From an uncultured Sphingomonadaceae bacterium (GTDB taxonomy: Bacteria > Pseudomonadota > Alphaproteobacteria > Sphingomonadales > Sphingomonadaceae), in assembly GCA_947504025.1 (NCBI GenBank), contig CANNFX010000002.1, positions 186,001-250,000 of the forward strand: DNA of 64,000 nt, in the 5' to 3' direction. The notes under the pieces were generated by a model. It searched no databases. It worked only from the letters and a program-made list of their open reading frames with translations, and was not told the DNA's origin. Shown here in pieces: positions 63,715-64,000 of this stretch. Both the position numbers and the translations under genes were made by a program. Every line of letters starts with the position of its first letter. The stretch's first letter is position 1.

Positions 63715-64000
63715 AGTGGGTGGAACTGACAAGTCCGCAATTGGGCGCCATCGACAAGTCTACACCTGTCCTTCTTTCGATCGGCGCGATTGAACAGCAC
63801 GGCGCCCATTTGCCGGTAGAGACTGATGCTTTGATCGGTCGCTATTTCAGCGAACGACTGGACCAACGGCTTGGGGACAATCTGCTTGTTATCCCGCAGC
63901 TTTCGATTTGCTGTTCACGCCATCACATGGATTTCCCTGGAACGCTGACCGTAAAGCACGAAACGTTCCTAGCCTATGTCACAGATGTGCTTGAGGCTGT
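63711..64000 (+). CDS. Creatininase-family amidohydrolase, N-terminal part (partial)
   Basis: The ATG at 63711 overlaps the preceding stop as ATGA; the frame is open to the window's end. The readable 96 residues have LLSIGAIEQHGAHLPVETDALIG, with the metal-binding Glu, His and Asp of creatininase-family enzymes, and a SRHHMDFPGTLT block also typical of it. These enzymes hydrolyse cyclic or linear amides. The true substrate is unknown; pairing with a RidA domain points to a nitrogen-containing compound. Confidence 0.9.
   Translation, partial: MKWVELTSPQLGAIDKSTPVLLSIGAIEQHGAHLPVETDALIGRYFSERLDQRLGDNLLVIPQLSICCSRHHMDFPGTLTVKHETFLAYVTDVLEA

Overview
The window is a chromosomal segment of an alphaproteobacterium, most likely Sphingomonadales and probably Erythrobacteraceae-like. 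This rests on the infB-rbfA-truB-rpsO-pnp translation block, a GcrA cell-cycle regulator, an HspQ-like protein and a long TonB-dependent receptor. It is an inference from gene content, not a database match.

Region 1 (1-11500) is mostly housekeeping on the + strand: the end of infB, rbfA, tdk, a GNAT acetyltransferase, an M50 protease, truB, rpsO, pnp, a SAM-binding protein and an orphan ABC-2 permease. DUF1993, gcrA and hspQ lie on the - strand. Terminators follow rpsO, pnp and gcrA.

Region 2 (11500-18900) is a rearranged accessory zone at tRNA-Ser(CGA). A broken copy of an rhs core is joined exactly to the tRNA 3' end and carries a palindromic insertion. Next come two separated pieces of a virB2 gene, a small inverted-repeat element and an orphan small gene. 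An intact Sec-exported 1407-aa Rhs/YD-repeat protein follows, with a variable C-terminal tail and an overlapping candidate immunity gene. Two more small exported proteins precede it in the same operon.

Region 3 (19300-28600) holds an ABC ATPase plus a permease/M1-peptidase fusion, divergent from a LytS/LytTR two-component pair. Then come ogt, an Lrp-LysE pair, the remains of an HxlR regulator and an SRPBCC protein.

Region 4 (28649-36673) is a compact VirB-type type IV secretion operon on the - strand: virB2-B3-B4-B6-B8-B9-B10-B11 and a second VirB2-like gene. No VirB1, VirB5, VirB7, VirD4 or relaxase is seen in the window.

Region 5 (36733-64000) looks like a locus for using a sulfated galactan-like glycan. 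It has two exported GH2 enzymes, a lipoprotein S1 sulfatase and its own exported formylglycine-generating enzyme, a TonB-dependent receptor and two SSS symporters. It also has candidates for every step of a De Ley-Doudoroff route for galactose: SDR dehydrogenase, SMP-30 lactonase, IlvD/Edd dehydratase, PfkB kinase and DgoA-like aldolase. Regulators are FadR-type GntR, RpiR and XRE-cupin. A threonine-degradation pair (tdh-kbl) sits in the middle. The right end adds an SDR, a SnoaL-RidA fusion and a creatininase-family enzyme. Repeated palindromes upstream of several of these genes suggest a FadR-type regulon and an RpiR-type regulon.
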